DNA of 64,000 nt from Pedobacter ginsengisoli (GCF_002736205.1 NZ_CP024091.1:1612001-1676000); one strand, 5' to 3'; positions 54,616 to 64,000 are shown, numbered from the stretch's first letter. Notes: generated from the sequence alone by a model not told the origin. Made by a program: numbers and translations.

Positions 54616-57054
54616 ATGAAAAAAAAATCTCTAAGCCCTAGTTGGAAATTTCTATTTCCATTATTACTATTAACTAACATTACCTTCGCTCAAAACATTT
54701 ACAAATTTACCGAAGGATTATTACTAAACAATGTACACAGATATGGCAGAGAAGCTCTCTACACAGATTTGCTGGCCTATCAATTGTTCACCAAATCACT
54801 TAAGCAACCCGTTCCTGATGCTGTATTTGGCAACAGCAGTACAGGAGCTGAATTAAAATGGCTTAAGATTTCGGCTGATACAGCCGGCAGATTTAGAAGC
54901 AGATCATTTAACGGAGGCTATTTGTATCTGACCTATAATTCTGATCAAGAAAAAACTGCCTTACTAAATATTAAAGGCAATAGCGCTGTTTTTGTAAATG
55001 GTGTTATTCATGCCGGCGATCCGTATTCATCTGGTTGGATGTATATTCCAGTGAACTTAAAAAAAGGCTTGAATGAATTTTATGTACGTGGCCAAAATCT
55101 ATCAGCAAATCTATTTTTCAATAACAAACCAGTTCATTTAAATACGGAAGATGCAACGCTACCAAGCATTGTTAAAGGAGATAAAAACAACAACTTACTT
55201 GGAGCCATTGTTGTAATCAATTCAACCAGTAAGGAATTAAAGAACTATAAGATAAAAAGCAATCTGGAAGGAAAAGAAACGATCACAACATTGCCTTCAA
55301 TTCCTGCAATGTCAACCAGAAAAGTAATCTTCAGATTAAACACGGAAGCTATAACCGGTAATTCCAAAACCAGTTTCAAGCTCAATTTAACAGATGGAAA
55401 TAGAACCCTTGATGAAACCAATATAGCATTGGAGGTAGCCGATCCATCTTCAGAAAAGTACATGAATACATTTATTAGTAATATTGATGGTAGTCTTCAA
55501 TATTATGCAGTAGCACCTAAAATAGGGGCAAATGAACCAGGTTCAGCACTGTTCTTTTCTGTTCATGGGGCGGGAGTAGAAGCAATTGGTCAGGCAAGAG
55601 CGTATCAATCCAAAGACTGGGGAAATCTTGTAGCTCCAACAAACAGGAGGCCAAGAGGCTTTAACTGGGAAGATTGGGGAAGGCTGGACGCACTGGAAGT
55701 TTTACAGCTGGCAAAGGATAAGTTTAAGCCGAATCCTCAGCACATCTACCTTACCGGACACTCAATGGGAGGGCATGGCACCTGGTTTTTAGGAGCAACT
55801 TATCCTGATAAATGGGCTGCTATCGCACCTTGCGCGGGTTACCCAACACTAAAAGGGTATGGTTCTGCTGATGGATTAATTCCAGACAGCAGCTCGTCGG
55901 CCATAGGCAATGTGCTACTCAGCGCAAGTAACCAAAGCGATGTATTTAAACTTAAAAACAACTATAAATCATTTGGTATTTATATACTTCACGGAGATGC
56001 CGATCGTACCGTATCTGTTAATTACGCACGATCAATGAAAAAGACTTTAGCAGACTTCCATCAGGATTTTAGTTATTACGAATATCCTAATGGATCCCAC
56101 TGGTACGGAAATGAAAGTGTAGATTGGAATCCGCTTTTTGAATACTTTAAATGGCACAGCAAACCTATTGATACAGGAGTTAATACCATTGATTTTACTA
56201 CTGCTAGCCCTGGTATTTCATCTTCTTATTATTGGGCCACTGTTCATCAACAAACAGCCCCGCTTCAATACAGTAGAATTCAATTTAAAAGAAATATTAA
56301 TGCAGGTAATATTACTGGAAGCTCACAAAACGTAAGGCTTTTGAAGATAGATCTAAAAGACTTTAGCGCCAATAAAAACATTACCATTACCATTGATAGC
56401 CTGGACCCTGTTAATTATACAACCAAAAGTACAACAGATGAAATCTACTTGCTAAAAGAAGGCAATAAATGGAACATCACCTCTGCACCTGGTTTATCTG
56501 AAAAAGGACCACACAGATATGGTACATTCAAAGACGGTTTTAATAAAAAGATGGTTTTTGTATATAGCACAGCCGGAACTAAAGAAGAGAATGAATGGAG
56601 CGTAAACAAGGCTCGCTTTGATGCCGAAACGTGGTATTACAGGGGCAATGGCGCAGTAGATATTATAGCAGACAAGGAGTATTCGACTAGTGCTTACAAA
56701 GACAGAAACATAGTTATATATGGTAATGAGGACACTAATTTAGCATGGAAACCTCTATTAAAAGATTGCCCTGTGCAAGTAAGCCGTAATACAATTAAAG
56801 TAGGAAAAGAAACGCTTACAGGAGATGATCTGGCAGCATATTTTGTATGGCCAATAAAAAATACCAGTTCAAATACTGTATCTGTAATAGCCGGAAGTGG
56901 TATAAAAGGTATGAATGCAGCCCTGGCTAATCAGTACTTTGCAGGAGGAAGCGGGTTTCCTGATTATATGGTGTATCACTTAGATATGCTTAAATCAGGA
57001 ATAGATGAAGTGAAAGTTGCCGGTTATTATGATTATAGTTGGAAGATCAAATAA
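54616..57054 (+). CDS. Exported alpha/beta hydrolase, prolyl-oligopeptidase-like
   Basis: An 812-residue exported protein with a signal peptide (ending TNITFAQ). After a beta-rich N-terminal part (to about 290) comes an alpha/beta-hydrolase domain: SVHGAGVEAIGQARAY (oxyanion strand), the nucleophile Ser383 in TGHSMGGHGTW, and HGDADRTVSV and NGSHWYG carrying Asp and His of the triad. Another beta-rich region follows. Similar to large secreted peptidase/esterase-like proteins of Bacteroidota; peptidase or carbohydrate esterase cannot be decided. Its last codons lie in a terminator hairpin. Confidence 0.85.
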   Translation: MKKKSLSPSWKFLFPLLLLTNITFAQNIYKFTEGLLLNNVHRYGREALYTDLLAYQLFTKSLKQPVPDAVFGNSSTGAELKWLKISADTAGRFRSRSFNGGYLYLTYNSDQEKTALLNIKGNSAVFVNGVIHAGDPYSSGWMYIPVNLKKGLNEFYVRGQNLSANLFFNNKPVHLNTEDATLPSIVKGDKNNNLLGAIVVINSTSKELKNYKIKSNLEGKETITTLPSIPAMSTRKVIFRLNTEAITGNSKTSFKLNLTDGNRTLDETNIALEVADPSSEKYMNTFISNIDGSLQYYAVAPKIGANEPGSALFFSVHGAGVEAIGQARAYQSKDWGNLVAPTNRRPRGFNWEDWGRLDALEVLQLAKDKFKPNPQHIYLTGHSMGGHGTWFLGATYPDKWAAIAPCAGYPTLKGYGSADGLIPDSSSSAIGNVLLSASNQSDVFKLKNNYKSFGIYILHGDADRTVSVNYARSMKKTLADFHQDFSYYEYPNGSHWYGNESVDWNPLFEYFKWHSKPIDTGVNTIDFTTASPGISSSYYWATVHQQTAPLQYSRIQFKRNINAGNITGSSQNVRLLKIDLKDFSANKNITITIDSLDPVNYTTKSTTDEIYLLKEGNKWNITSAPGLSEKGPHRYGTFKDGFNKKMVFVYSTAGTKEENEWSVNKARFDAETWYYRGNGAVDIIADKEYSTSAYKDRNIVIYGNEDTNLAWKPLLKDCPVQVSRNTIKVGKETLTGDDLAAYFVWPIKNTSSNTVSVIAGSGIKGMNAALANQYFAGGSGFPDYMVYHLDMLKSGIDEVKVAGYYDYSWKIK

Positions 57055-57080
57055 GCCCTTGGGCTTATTTTTGATCTTCC
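57041..57080. terminator. Bidirectional hairpin built from the 3' ends of two convergent genes
   Basis: GGAAGATC + AAATAAGCCC (57041-57058) pairs with GGGCTTATTT (57061-57070) and, after a two-T bulge, GATCTTCC (57073-57080). Both stop codons (57052-57054 plus, 57065-57067 minus) are inside the stem. Confidence 0.85.
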
Positions 57081-58396
57081 AGATTCAAGTTTTCATCATC
57101 TTCTTTATACGGAAGATAAAGCAACAACATCGTCATCATTTCATCCTTTGTTTTCATCTCACCTCCACCAAAAACCATTTTTGGTGGATTTGAGGGATTC
57201 TTCGGATTATTCTTGGTATTGTCGTAAACTGCCTCAACAATCAGGCGCGATCCCTCGGGTACAATAATTGGCTTTTTGTAGGTGTACAGTTCCTGCCAGT
57301 TAAAATCCCAATCAGGTATCGAAATAAGTTTCAGAGTGTCTTTTTGAGGTGTAATTGCATATGCCTTAAAGCTTTTACCCAATAAATGCATGTGCGGCCA
57401 TACTGCTATTATTGATTGCTTCTCAGGATTACTAACCACAAGCGTAAATTTCCTAACGCTATCGGCTGGAATCATAAAATATGGTGTGATTTCCTCTTCG
57501 GCTACGCCGCCTGATCCGAAATTAATAACATCAATAACCCTCTTAATTGGAGTCGTAGTGAAAAAGAAGTTTACACCAGATAAATCTATTTCATCCTTGC
57601 CAACAGGAGCATAGTGAATAGTTAGTAATATTACTCCGCGTTTTGGCATAGTCCATCCAATATCCTTTGGGTAAGACTCATAACCAGTGCCAGGAATCCA
57701 GCCACCATAATAAACCATATTAGTTTTTAACGGAGCATAAGCTATTTGTGACTCATCAGATTCACCTACTGTATTATTAATAAAATCAGGTTGTGAGGTT
57801 GTAGAAATAGCATCAGGCACATCATAAATAGCAAAATTAGCATGATGAATTACTTTTTTATTTTTTGAAATAAATTCTATAGCCTCAACATTCTGAGCCT
57901 TGTCAAATTCAAATGGAATTTTAAAAACAATAAAGCGCTCTGCATTATCACCTTTAACCTGAAATGGCTTACTAACGCTAAGCACAGCATCTGGCTGCCT
58001 GCTATATCTGGTACCTTCATGATATTTATTCAGTATATCCGTTGTGGATTTTATTTCATGTCCCTTTGGCATTTTACTATCAATCCAATTATTGATTGTT
58101 TTTTTTTCAGCAGCAGTTAACATTCTTACATTCGAAAAAGAGGATGAGGTATAATGGCTGTCAGCTCGCCATGGTGGCATATAACCAGTATTAATTACAT
58201 CTTTAATAAAAGAAGCACGCTTTACTACGTCTTCATAAGAAATTAAATTGAATGGTGCGGCTTCACCCGGACGGTGACATGGTGCACATTTATTATAAAT
58301 TATTGGGGCTACATTTTTAAAGAAAGTTTCCTTTTGTCCAAAAGTAAAAGATGTCTTTATCAGTAATAGTAATACAGCAATGTAAAATTTCATCAT
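57065..58396 (-). CDS. Cytochrome c fused to copper-monooxygenase-like domain
   Basis: A 443-residue exported protein, signal peptide ending TSFTFGQ. The N-terminal cytochrome c domain has one haem motif CAPCH (Cys37, Cys40, His41) and axial Met candidates in GYMPPWRAD. From about residue 150 a beta-sandwich region follows with His groups KVIHHANFAIYD, LTIHYAPVG and WPHMHLLGKSFKAY, which recall copper type II ascorbate-dependent monooxygenases (PHM/DBH). It may oxidise a substrate in the periplasm with electrons from the haem. It lies downstream of SusC/SusD after a terminator. Confidence 0.8.
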   Translation of the reverse strand: MMKFYIAVLLLLIKTSFTFGQKETFFKNVAPIIYNKCAPCHRPGEAAPFNLISYEDVVKRASFIKDVINTGYMPPWRADSHYTSSSFSNVRMLTAAEKKTINNWIDSKMPKGHEIKSTTDILNKYHEGTRYSRQPDAVLSVSKPFQVKGDNAERFIVFKIPFEFDKAQNVEAIEFISKNKKVIHHANFAIYDVPDAISTTSQPDFINNTVGESDESQIAYAPLKTNMVYYGGWIPGTGYESYPKDIGWTMPKRGVILLTIHYAPVGKDEIDLSGVNFFFTTTPIKRVIDVINFGSGGVAEEEITPYFMIPADSVRKFTLVVSNPEKQSIIAVWPHMHLLGKSFKAYAITPQKDTLKLISIPDWDFNWQELYTYKKPIIVPEGSRLIVEAVYDNTKNNPKNPSNPPKMVFGGGEMKTKDEMMTMLLLYLPYKEDDENLNLEDQK

Positions 58397-58431
58397 ACGC
58401 TAAAAATCATTAAAGTAACAACTTTAATTAA

Positions 58432-58456
58432 AAATGGCCGGTATAACCGGCCATTT
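58432..58456 (-). terminator. Intrinsic terminator of the SusC/SusD operon
   Basis: On the minus strand AAATGGCCGGT pairs with ACCGGCCATTT over 11 bp with a three-base loop, followed by TTAATTAAAG. It lies 25 bases after the SusD stop and separates the pair from the cytochrome gene. Confidence 0.8.
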
Positions 58457-58480
58457 AATAAACATAAAATTAAATAATAA

Positions 58481-60169
58481 TTATGGCATATCCCACCAAA
58501 CTCTGCCTTTTGCATCTGTAGCCTGACCAAAACCAGGATCTTTTGCCATTTCAGTTATAGCAGTTTGTTTATTATTAAAATTAGGATCTCCCGCTACTGG
58601 GAAATTGATAACAAAACGCCTAGGAATTGCCTGAACCTGACCAGATACAACAAAATCTTCAACTACTAAAGATGTTGTTTTATTTGGCAATCCAGTCCTT
58701 TTCAATAATGCCCAGCTCTCATTAAAGTTTTTATAAAAATTTAAATACTGCTGAACACAAATTTGTTGTAAACCTGTTGCTGGATTGTAAACAATTTCCG
58801 GCATTGCTTTGTAAGCAGTAACAGCGTTATTATCCAATGCTGTATAGTCCTCTAAAGCAGCAGCCTTTGCCATTCTATCATAAGTAGTTATAGACGCGTC
58901 GATACCTTTATAATACCATTCAGACGCACTTTCTGAGGTTACACCTGTAGCAGCTAATTCCGCTCTGATAAAGCAAACATCAGCATAAGTTAAAATTAAC
59001 AAAGTAGCTGCACCTTTACCGTTATTAAGCTGAGGAGCCCACATTCTGTTCTGAACTTGCGATACAGTATCCAAATTAACGTTGTTTGTGCCGTCTTTAA
59101 TCACTACCGGGCTAAAGAATGCAGCTTTAGTAGGATCTGTAGAAGCATCAGGACTGGTATACTGTCCATAATAACGTCTTGAATCATACACTGCGTTTGC
59201 AGCTATTTTTCCTTGAGTTTTAGCCTGATTAAATCTGTCTAAAGTCCATGAGTTTGGTAAATAGAAAAGTTTTAATCGTGGATCATTGTTTCTGTACATA
59301 AAATCAACAGAATGATGAGCTCCATAGGCTCCTGAAGCAGTTATATCCCAGTTTCCGGTACCGATGAATAAAGAACCGGCCTTTAATGACCAATCTTCAT
59401 CTGGAGATGAAATAAGATCTGTAGGGTTGGCTAGAATTTCTAGTGCTATTTCTTTAAGTTTCGCAGGATTTCTTTTCGAAAGGCGGCTAGCTATTCTAAG
59501 ACGAAGACTTGTAGCTACTTTTATCCAGTTAGTAATTTTTCCTTGAAAATATAAGTCGTTGTTACCAAAACTCACTTGTTCAACAGGTTGAGTGGCCTTT
59601 AATGTAGTAACAGCTGCCTTTAAAGATTTGTCGAAAATATCATATAACTGCTCCTGTGTATCATAAGTTGGGGTAAGAGTACCACCGTAACGTGCTTGAA
59701 ACGCTTGGGTATATGGAATGCTTCCATTACCGTCAGTTACAAACCAAGCTTCGTAAACCTTCATGATTTCAGCAATAGAACTCATATAGGCATAACGTGG
59801 CACTTGATCAGCAGGAAGCTTTTCAATTGTTTTTTGAACATCTACCAATAGAGGTCCGGAACTAGAAAAGAATCTTCCGTATCTGTTGTTAATGTTTCCT
59901 ATTGGATCTGTAATAGTAATAGAGTTACCGGCAACTCCTACGAGCTGACGAGTCCATCTAGAAATACCTCTGTATTGCTCATAAAAAGCTTCAAAACTAT
60001 CATCATGCCAATTAGTAATTGCCTTAGTAAAAAGAGGGGCAGGGGCTATTACACCTACCAAATCCGGATTTGTGTTGTACTCAGCAAATTTCTCTTTACT
60101 ACAAGAACTTACCAGGAGCAGCGCACAAGATGTTAGCGTTATGCCAACTTTATATTTTAAATATTTCAT
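58481..60169 (-). CDS. SusD/RagB-like outer membrane lipoprotein (SusD_like_2)
   Basis: A 562-residue surface lipoprotein with lipobox LVSSC (Cys23) and the start SKEKFAEYNTNPD typical of the SusD_like_2 subgroup. Mostly helical TPR-like scaffold; the segment TYADVCFIRAELAATG is the conserved C-terminal family motif. It caps the SusC channel and binds the nutrient, which in this subgroup may be an oligosaccharide or peptide. It follows SusC after 31 bases on the same strand. Confidence 0.93.
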   Translation of the reverse strand: MKYLKYKVGITLTSCALLLVSSCSKEKFAEYNTNPDLVGVIAPAPLFTKAITNWHDDSFEAFYEQYRGISRWTRQLVGVAGNSITITDPIGNINNRYGRFFSSSGPLLVDVQKTIEKLPADQVPRYAYMSSIAEIMKVYEAWFVTDGNGSIPYTQAFQARYGGTLTPTYDTQEQLYDIFDKSLKAAVTTLKATQPVEQVSFGNNDLYFQGKITNWIKVATSLRLRIASRLSKRNPAKLKEIALEILANPTDLISSPDEDWSLKAGSLFIGTGNWDITASGAYGAHHSVDFMYRNNDPRLKLFYLPNSWTLDRFNQAKTQGKIAANAVYDSRRYYGQYTSPDASTDPTKAAFFSPVVIKDGTNNVNLDTVSQVQNRMWAPQLNNGKGAATLLILTYADVCFIRAELAATGVTSESASEWYYKGIDASITTYDRMAKAAALEDYTALDNNAVTAYKAMPEIVYNPATGLQQICVQQYLNFYKNFNESWALLKRTGLPNKTTSLVVEDFVVSGQVQAIPRRFVINFPVAGDPNFNNKQTAITEMAKDPGFGQATDAKGRVWWDMP

Positions 60170-60200
60170 AATATTTTAGTCAATTTTGTCAAACAATGAA

Positions 60201-63200
60201 TTAAAAACTACCATTAATACCAAACCCAAAGGTTCTTACATAAGGAGTACCACCACCTAAAAATGCATCACCGGCACCAGTACCAGTAAAGTCATTAATA
60301 TTAATGTTGTCAGGTGCATTATTGTACAAGAAACCTACGTTTCTGGCACTAACGTTTACACGAATTCCATTCATTTTTATTTTCGCAGCAAAGCTTTTAG
60401 GTAAATCGTAACCTAATGTAATGTCTCTTACAGCAACCCATGATGATTTAAATGCACCTCTTTCACGAATACCAGCACTCCATCCATTAGAGTTATTATA
60501 GTATCTCCAGGTAATTGTAGGAATTCTCATTCCTTTATCAATGGTTTCCTGATGAGTCATTCCACCAACATCAACACCATTTATTTTAGTTCCCTGAGCA
60601 AAAACACCATCCAATACTACCCCAACTTGCTTAACACCATCAGCATCAGTATATTCAGTACCACCAGTTTGTGGAGTACGACCTAACAATGTGTTTTTCA
60701 AGTTACCTGTCTGACTTCCATAGTAATAAGTATCAGAGAATACATATCCGCCAAATTTAGCATCAATAAGAGTACTCAATGAAAAGTCTTTGTAATTGAA
60801 TATGTTTCTAACGCTTCCATAAAACTTTGGAAGGGTTGACCCAATCTGACTTTCATTTTTCAATCCATTTGCATAGTTAGATGCTCTAACATAGACAGCT
60901 CCACCCGAACCGGCTGTAGTTAAGACCTTTTTACCGTTATTAGGGTCATCAATAGGTTTACCACTTGCATCTCTTGCCTGATATTTAGCATAGCCATAGG
61001 CTGCAACCATTGTAGAATACTCGCCGCCAACTTGAGCTATTGTTCTGATACCATCGCCACCACTTAACTGAACCGTAGTAACACCTGGTGCTAATGAAAT
61101 AATTTTTGTTCTGTTTAAAGTGTAATTAAAATAGGTATCCCATGAAAAACCAGTTTTTGTTTTAATAGGAGTACCTGATAAGCTTAATTCTATACCCCAA
61201 TCCTGTGTATTTCCACTATTAATTAATTGACTTGAAACACCGCTCTCTATTGAAGTTCCTAAACCAATGATTTGATTTTTAGTATTCTTTTTATAGACAG
61301 TGAAATCAATACCCAATCTCTTCTGCAACATTTTTAGTTCAAAACCAATTTCCTTACTGAAAGTTCTAAGCGGTTTAAGGTTAAGCTCTCCTAAAGTTGA
61401 GTTTTCGAATCCATATTGCTCAATACCATCTCCTCCTGTTATAGGAGCATAATTTCCGCTTCTAACGTAATATCCGGCATTAGCTCTATAAACATCTGTT
61501 CCTCCACCAGTGATTGAGTAAGAGGCACGAAGTTTACCAAAATTAAAAAACTCTGGTAACTTAAATGCATCGGTGAATACAAATGCAGCATCAGCTCCCG
61601 GGTAGAAATAACTGTAGTTTCCAGTCCCGTTTGAATAAACAAGTGTTGAATTCCACTCATTTCTAGCATACAAGTTCAACGTAAGCCATTGCTTGTAAGT
61701 AACAGTTCCCTGTCCATATGTAGCAAATATCTGAGCTATATTTGGTGCACCTTCATACACCTGAGGATCTTGAATTGAATTGCTTAACCTAAATTGACGA
61801 GGTATTCTTAAACCACCTCTACTATTAAAGCTTGCACTTTTTACTTGTGAACGAGTTAACTCAGCACCACCCTGAAGGAATAAATCAAAATCATTTACAG
61901 TATGATTTAGATTTAAATTGGCACGATATCTTGAATCAAAAAAGTTCCTCATTTCTGAACCATAGTAACCACCGGCAAAACCAACACCAGTTCCCAACTC
62001 CCTAACTTCTCTATTTGTATTATACCAGTTTAAGGCAGCATTTGTTTCTAGTTGCAACCATTTAGTAAAATTAACCTTAGCATTTAATGCACCTCTAAAG
62101 TTATTTTCACTTTGGAGTTGACTAAACTCATTTAACATGAAAAATAAATTGTTAGTACCAAATGGGTCATTAGTACTTCTTCCTCCGTTAATTGGATCTA
62201 GATATTGCTTACTCCAATAGTCAAGATCGAAATTTGTAGGATATCCCCAGGTAAGACCATAAATCAAACTGTTGTCTCCAGATAATCTTTGAGGATTAAA
62301 CCCTCTGGTATTAGAATAACTCACAGTTCCATCAACAAATATAGCATCAGCAAGTCTTTGAGTTCCCCTCAAATTAAATGTATGTCTGTCAAGTTTGTTG
62401 TTAGGGCTGATACCTTTACTGAAGTTATTAGCATAAGAAAAACGGAATGTAGTTTTTTCATTTCCACCTTGCATAGCTATGTTGTTATTAATATAACGAC
62501 CAGTTTGATAAAGTGATAAAGGATTATTTAAAACACTGTTTTTAATTTGTCGTTCTCCATCAACATCCAGAACGGTTGAACCGTCTAGCTTTGGACCAAA
62601 GCTAAAACCGTATGAAGCTGGATTAATTTGGTTCATACCGTTAGACGTTTTAACAAAGTCGGTAGGTGTAAAACCTGAACCATATTCTTTCTGCATATCA
62701 GGAAGGGCATAAGCTTTATCGAATGTTTCATCATGACTAAAAGAAAAACCTAAGCCCTTTTGTGAATAACCTTTTTTAGTAGTAATCAAAATAACACCAT
62801 TACTAGCTCTACTACCATATAATGCAGTAACAGATCCACCCTTTAGTACAGACATACTTTCGATATCATCTGGATTGATATTTTTAAGTACGTTACCAAA
62901 GTCTTGCTCACCACCTCTACTTGGAAGTACAACATCATCAGATAACATAATTCCATCAATTACTATAAGCGGAGTGTTTTCTCCACTATACAAACTAGAT
63001 GCACCACGAATTTGGAATTTAGGAGTCGATTGAGGCCCACCTTGACCAGGCATAACTACAAGTCCTGGTACCAATCCTTGCAAGGCAGAAATTGGATTTA
63101 TGGTTTTTGCCGCACGGATTTGTTCCCCACCAATTTGATTCATTGCATAACCAAGATTCCTTTTATCACGAGTTTCACCAAGACCAGTAATTACTACTTC

Positions 63201-63509
63201 TTCAAGTGCCTTGTCATCAGCCTGAAGCTTAATAGTCATATTAGTACTTGTTCCTACTTCTACCTCTTTTGTTAGGAAACCGATGTATCTTATTACTAAC
63301 ACAGCATTGTTAGATACATTTAAGGAGAATTTTCCACTACCATCTGTGGTAATACCGTTGTTCGTCCCCTTTTCAAAGACACTTACTCCTGGAATAGGAG
63401 ATCCGGAATCTTCAGTTACCGTTCCGGTAACTTTCTTTTGCGCATAGGCAGCAATTGTTATTAGGCTAAATAACAGCACTGTCAAACACCTTAAGTAAAT
63501 TTGTTTCAT
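60201..63509 (-). CDS. SusC/RagA TonB-linked outer membrane transporter
   Basis: A 1102-residue TonB-dependent beta-barrel with signal peptide (ending TIAAYAQ). Order: carboxypeptidase-regulatory-like domain (KKVTGTVTEDSGSPIPGVSV), plug domain (ALQGLVPGLVVM, IRGASSL, SVLKGGSVTALYGSRASNGVI), then barrel strands to the terminal aromatic F. These are SusC/RagA family signs. Imports the ligand captured by SusD. No sigma/anti-sigma pair or glycosidase is adjacent within the window; the partial ROK gene is upstream. Confidence 0.95.
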   Translation of the reverse strand: MKQIYLRCLTVLLFSLITIAAYAQKKVTGTVTEDSGSPIPGVSVFEKGTNNGITTDGSGKFSLNVSNNAVLVIRYIGFLTKEVEVGTSTNMTIKLQADDKALEEVVITGLGETRDKRNLGYAMNQIGGEQIRAAKTINPISALQGLVPGLVVMPGQGGPQSTPKFQIRGASSLYSGENTPLIVIDGIMLSDDVVLPSRGGEQDFGNVLKNINPDDIESMSVLKGGSVTALYGSRASNGVILITTKKGYSQKGLGFSFSHDETFDKAYALPDMQKEYGSGFTPTDFVKTSNGMNQINPASYGFSFGPKLDGSTVLDVDGERQIKNSVLNNPLSLYQTGRYINNNIAMQGGNEKTTFRFSYANNFSKGISPNNKLDRHTFNLRGTQRLADAIFVDGTVSYSNTRGFNPQRLSGDNSLIYGLTWGYPTNFDLDYWSKQYLDPINGGRSTNDPFGTNNLFFMLNEFSQLQSENNFRGALNAKVNFTKWLQLETNAALNWYNTNREVRELGTGVGFAGGYYGSEMRNFFDSRYRANLNLNHTVNDFDLFLQGGAELTRSQVKSASFNSRGGLRIPRQFRLSNSIQDPQVYEGAPNIAQIFATYGQGTVTYKQWLTLNLYARNEWNSTLVYSNGTGNYSYFYPGADAAFVFTDAFKLPEFFNFGKLRASYSITGGGTDVYRANAGYYVRSGNYAPITGGDGIEQYGFENSTLGELNLKPLRTFSKEIGFELKMLQKRLGIDFTVYKKNTKNQIIGLGTSIESGVSSQLINSGNTQDWGIELSLSGTPIKTKTGFSWDTYFNYTLNRTKIISLAPGVTTVQLSGGDGIRTIAQVGGEYSTMVAAYGYAKYQARDASGKPIDDPNNGKKVLTTAGSGGAVYVRASNYANGLKNESQIGSTLPKFYGSVRNIFNYKDFSLSTLIDAKFGGYVFSDTYYYGSQTGNLKNTLLGRTPQTGGTEYTDADGVKQVGVVLDGVFAQGTKINGVDVGGMTHQETIDKGMRIPTITWRYYNNSNGWSAGIRERGAFKSSWVAVRDITLGYDLPKSFAAKIKMNGIRVNVSARNVGFLYNNAPDNININDFTGTGAGDAFLGGGTPYVRTFGFGINGSF

Positions 63510-63605
63510 TTTTTTAAGATTTGATTAAACATTTAGGTTAGTTATATATTATAAAAAATTAGGGATTTCAGTTATTGTTCAATGTGTGATTATCACCATT
63601 CCTTA

Positions 63606-64000
63606 CTAAAAATGGTAATGCTCTACAACCAATGCTGCTGCTCCTAACAGTTCAGCATAACTGGCTATATCTGAAACTTCAATTGTTGTTTGTTCGGCTA
63701 TTTTAAGTATGCAATATTCATTTATTGCTTGTTGAATAGGAGGAAGGAACATCTTCCCTGCAATTGCACCCCTTCCGCTTAAAATTAGTTTCTCGGGATT
63801 TAGAATATGTAATAGCATAACCACACCTTTGCCTAACTGAAAAGCAGCGTCAGACAAGATGGAAACAGCCAGTGGATCTCCCTGGCTTGCCGCATCAAGA
63901 AAATGATCTCCAGGCTGTTTACTTGTATCATTAAACAGCCATTCTAAACTTGATTTTGCGCCACTATCAAGCGCTATTTTTGCTTTATTGGCCATAACTA
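63606..64000 (-). CDS. ROK family protein, C-terminal part (start outside window)
   Basis: The frame is open to the right edge, so the ATG at 63995 is not taken as the start. The visible ~131 residues match the C-terminal part of ROK sugar kinases/regulators: helix ANKAKIALDSGAKSSLEW, then AFQLGKGVVMLLHILNPEKL and ILSGRGAIAGKMFLPPIQQA, ending with SDIASYAELLGAAALVVE. The HTH, ATP site and zinc motif would lie beyond the edge, so kinase or NagC/Mlc-like repressor cannot be decided. It precedes SusC on the same strand by 96 bases and may regulate it. Confidence 0.88.
   Translation of the reverse strand, partial: VMANKAKIALDSGAKSSLEWLFNDTSKQPGDHFLDAASQGDPLAVSILSDAAFQLGKGVVMLLHILNPEKLILSGRGAIAGKMFLPPIQQAINEYCILKIAEQTTIEVSDIASYAELLGAAALVVEHYHF

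Noticed and set aside
1..64000. CRISPR arrays, tRNA/rRNA genes, insertion sequences, prophage
   Set aside because: No regularly spaced repeats, cloverleaf-like or rRNA-like stretches, transposase or phage protein patterns were noticed on either strand.

Overview
The window reads as the chromosome of a Bacteroidota bacterium, most likely a soil or freshwater member of the Sphingobacteriaceae (Pedobacter-like). The grounds are a SusC/SusD pair, DUF3078, DUF4268, DUF5107 and GH172 families typical of the phylum, AT-rich sequence, few Shine-Dalgarno sites, and several TAnnTTTG promoter -7 elements just ahead of genes. The genus is inference. I see no rRNA, tRNA, CRISPR array, prophage, transposase or plasmid function.

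Layout. (1) 1-8.1 kb: end of an MFS transporter, a chromate-type anion transporter, then a PAPS module (sulfotransferase, PAP phosphatase cysQ, and APS kinase cysC on the other strand), followed by a second MFS gene translationally coupled to a YfhO membrane protein. (2) 8.1-14 kb: two small proteins, then an AraC regulator divergent from a TolC/HlyD/MFS tripartite drug-efflux operon that ends in a perfect 28-bp inverted repeat. (3) 14.1-30.8 kb: DUF3078 protein, a LacI regulator with palindromic operators, and a tightly spaced 14-kb run of plus-strand genes. These are GH172, a DUF6786-like lipoprotein, a FucP-type sugar importer, a Tat-exported GH116, a CobW-type GTPase, an FKBP-like protein with a Cys tail, a UxaA-family dehydratase, an FAH-family 2-keto-3-deoxypentonate dehydratase, a ketoglutarate-semialdehyde dehydrogenase, dgt and ypdA. 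I read this as a pentoside-to-2-oxoglutarate (Weimberg-type) operon, with D-arabinose/D-arabinofuranoside the favoured and D-xylose the alternative substrate.

(4) 30.8-39.9 kb: galactoside locus with AraC regulator, sugar-porter MFS, a DUF5107-TPR protein, GH36 alpha-galactosidase and galT; galK is not in the window. (5) 40-57 kb: mixed genes: ECF sigma factor, lipoproteins, cyclopropane fatty acid synthase, Cu/Zn superoxide dismutase, M1 peptidase, LiaF-like membrane protein, a large multi-domain GH31, lspA, a GNAT-MarR pair behind a 22-bp perfect palindrome, SRPBCC protein, succinate-semialdehyde dehydrogenase, malate:quinone oxidoreductase and a secreted alpha/beta hydrolase. (6) 57-64 kb, minus strand: the 3' part of a ROK-family gene, then a SusC/SusD outer-membrane importer pair and a cytochrome c protein with a copper-monooxygenase-like C-terminal half.

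The strongest candidate for an undescribed system is the LacI-controlled operon at 16.4-28.5 kb. A fructose/arabinofuranosidase-type hydrolase, an importer of a class known to take D-arabinose, an unusual (UxaA-type) candidate pentonate dehydratase and a candidate dedicated metallochaperone pair lie in one transcription unit. All assignments come from reading motifs by eye; no database search was run.
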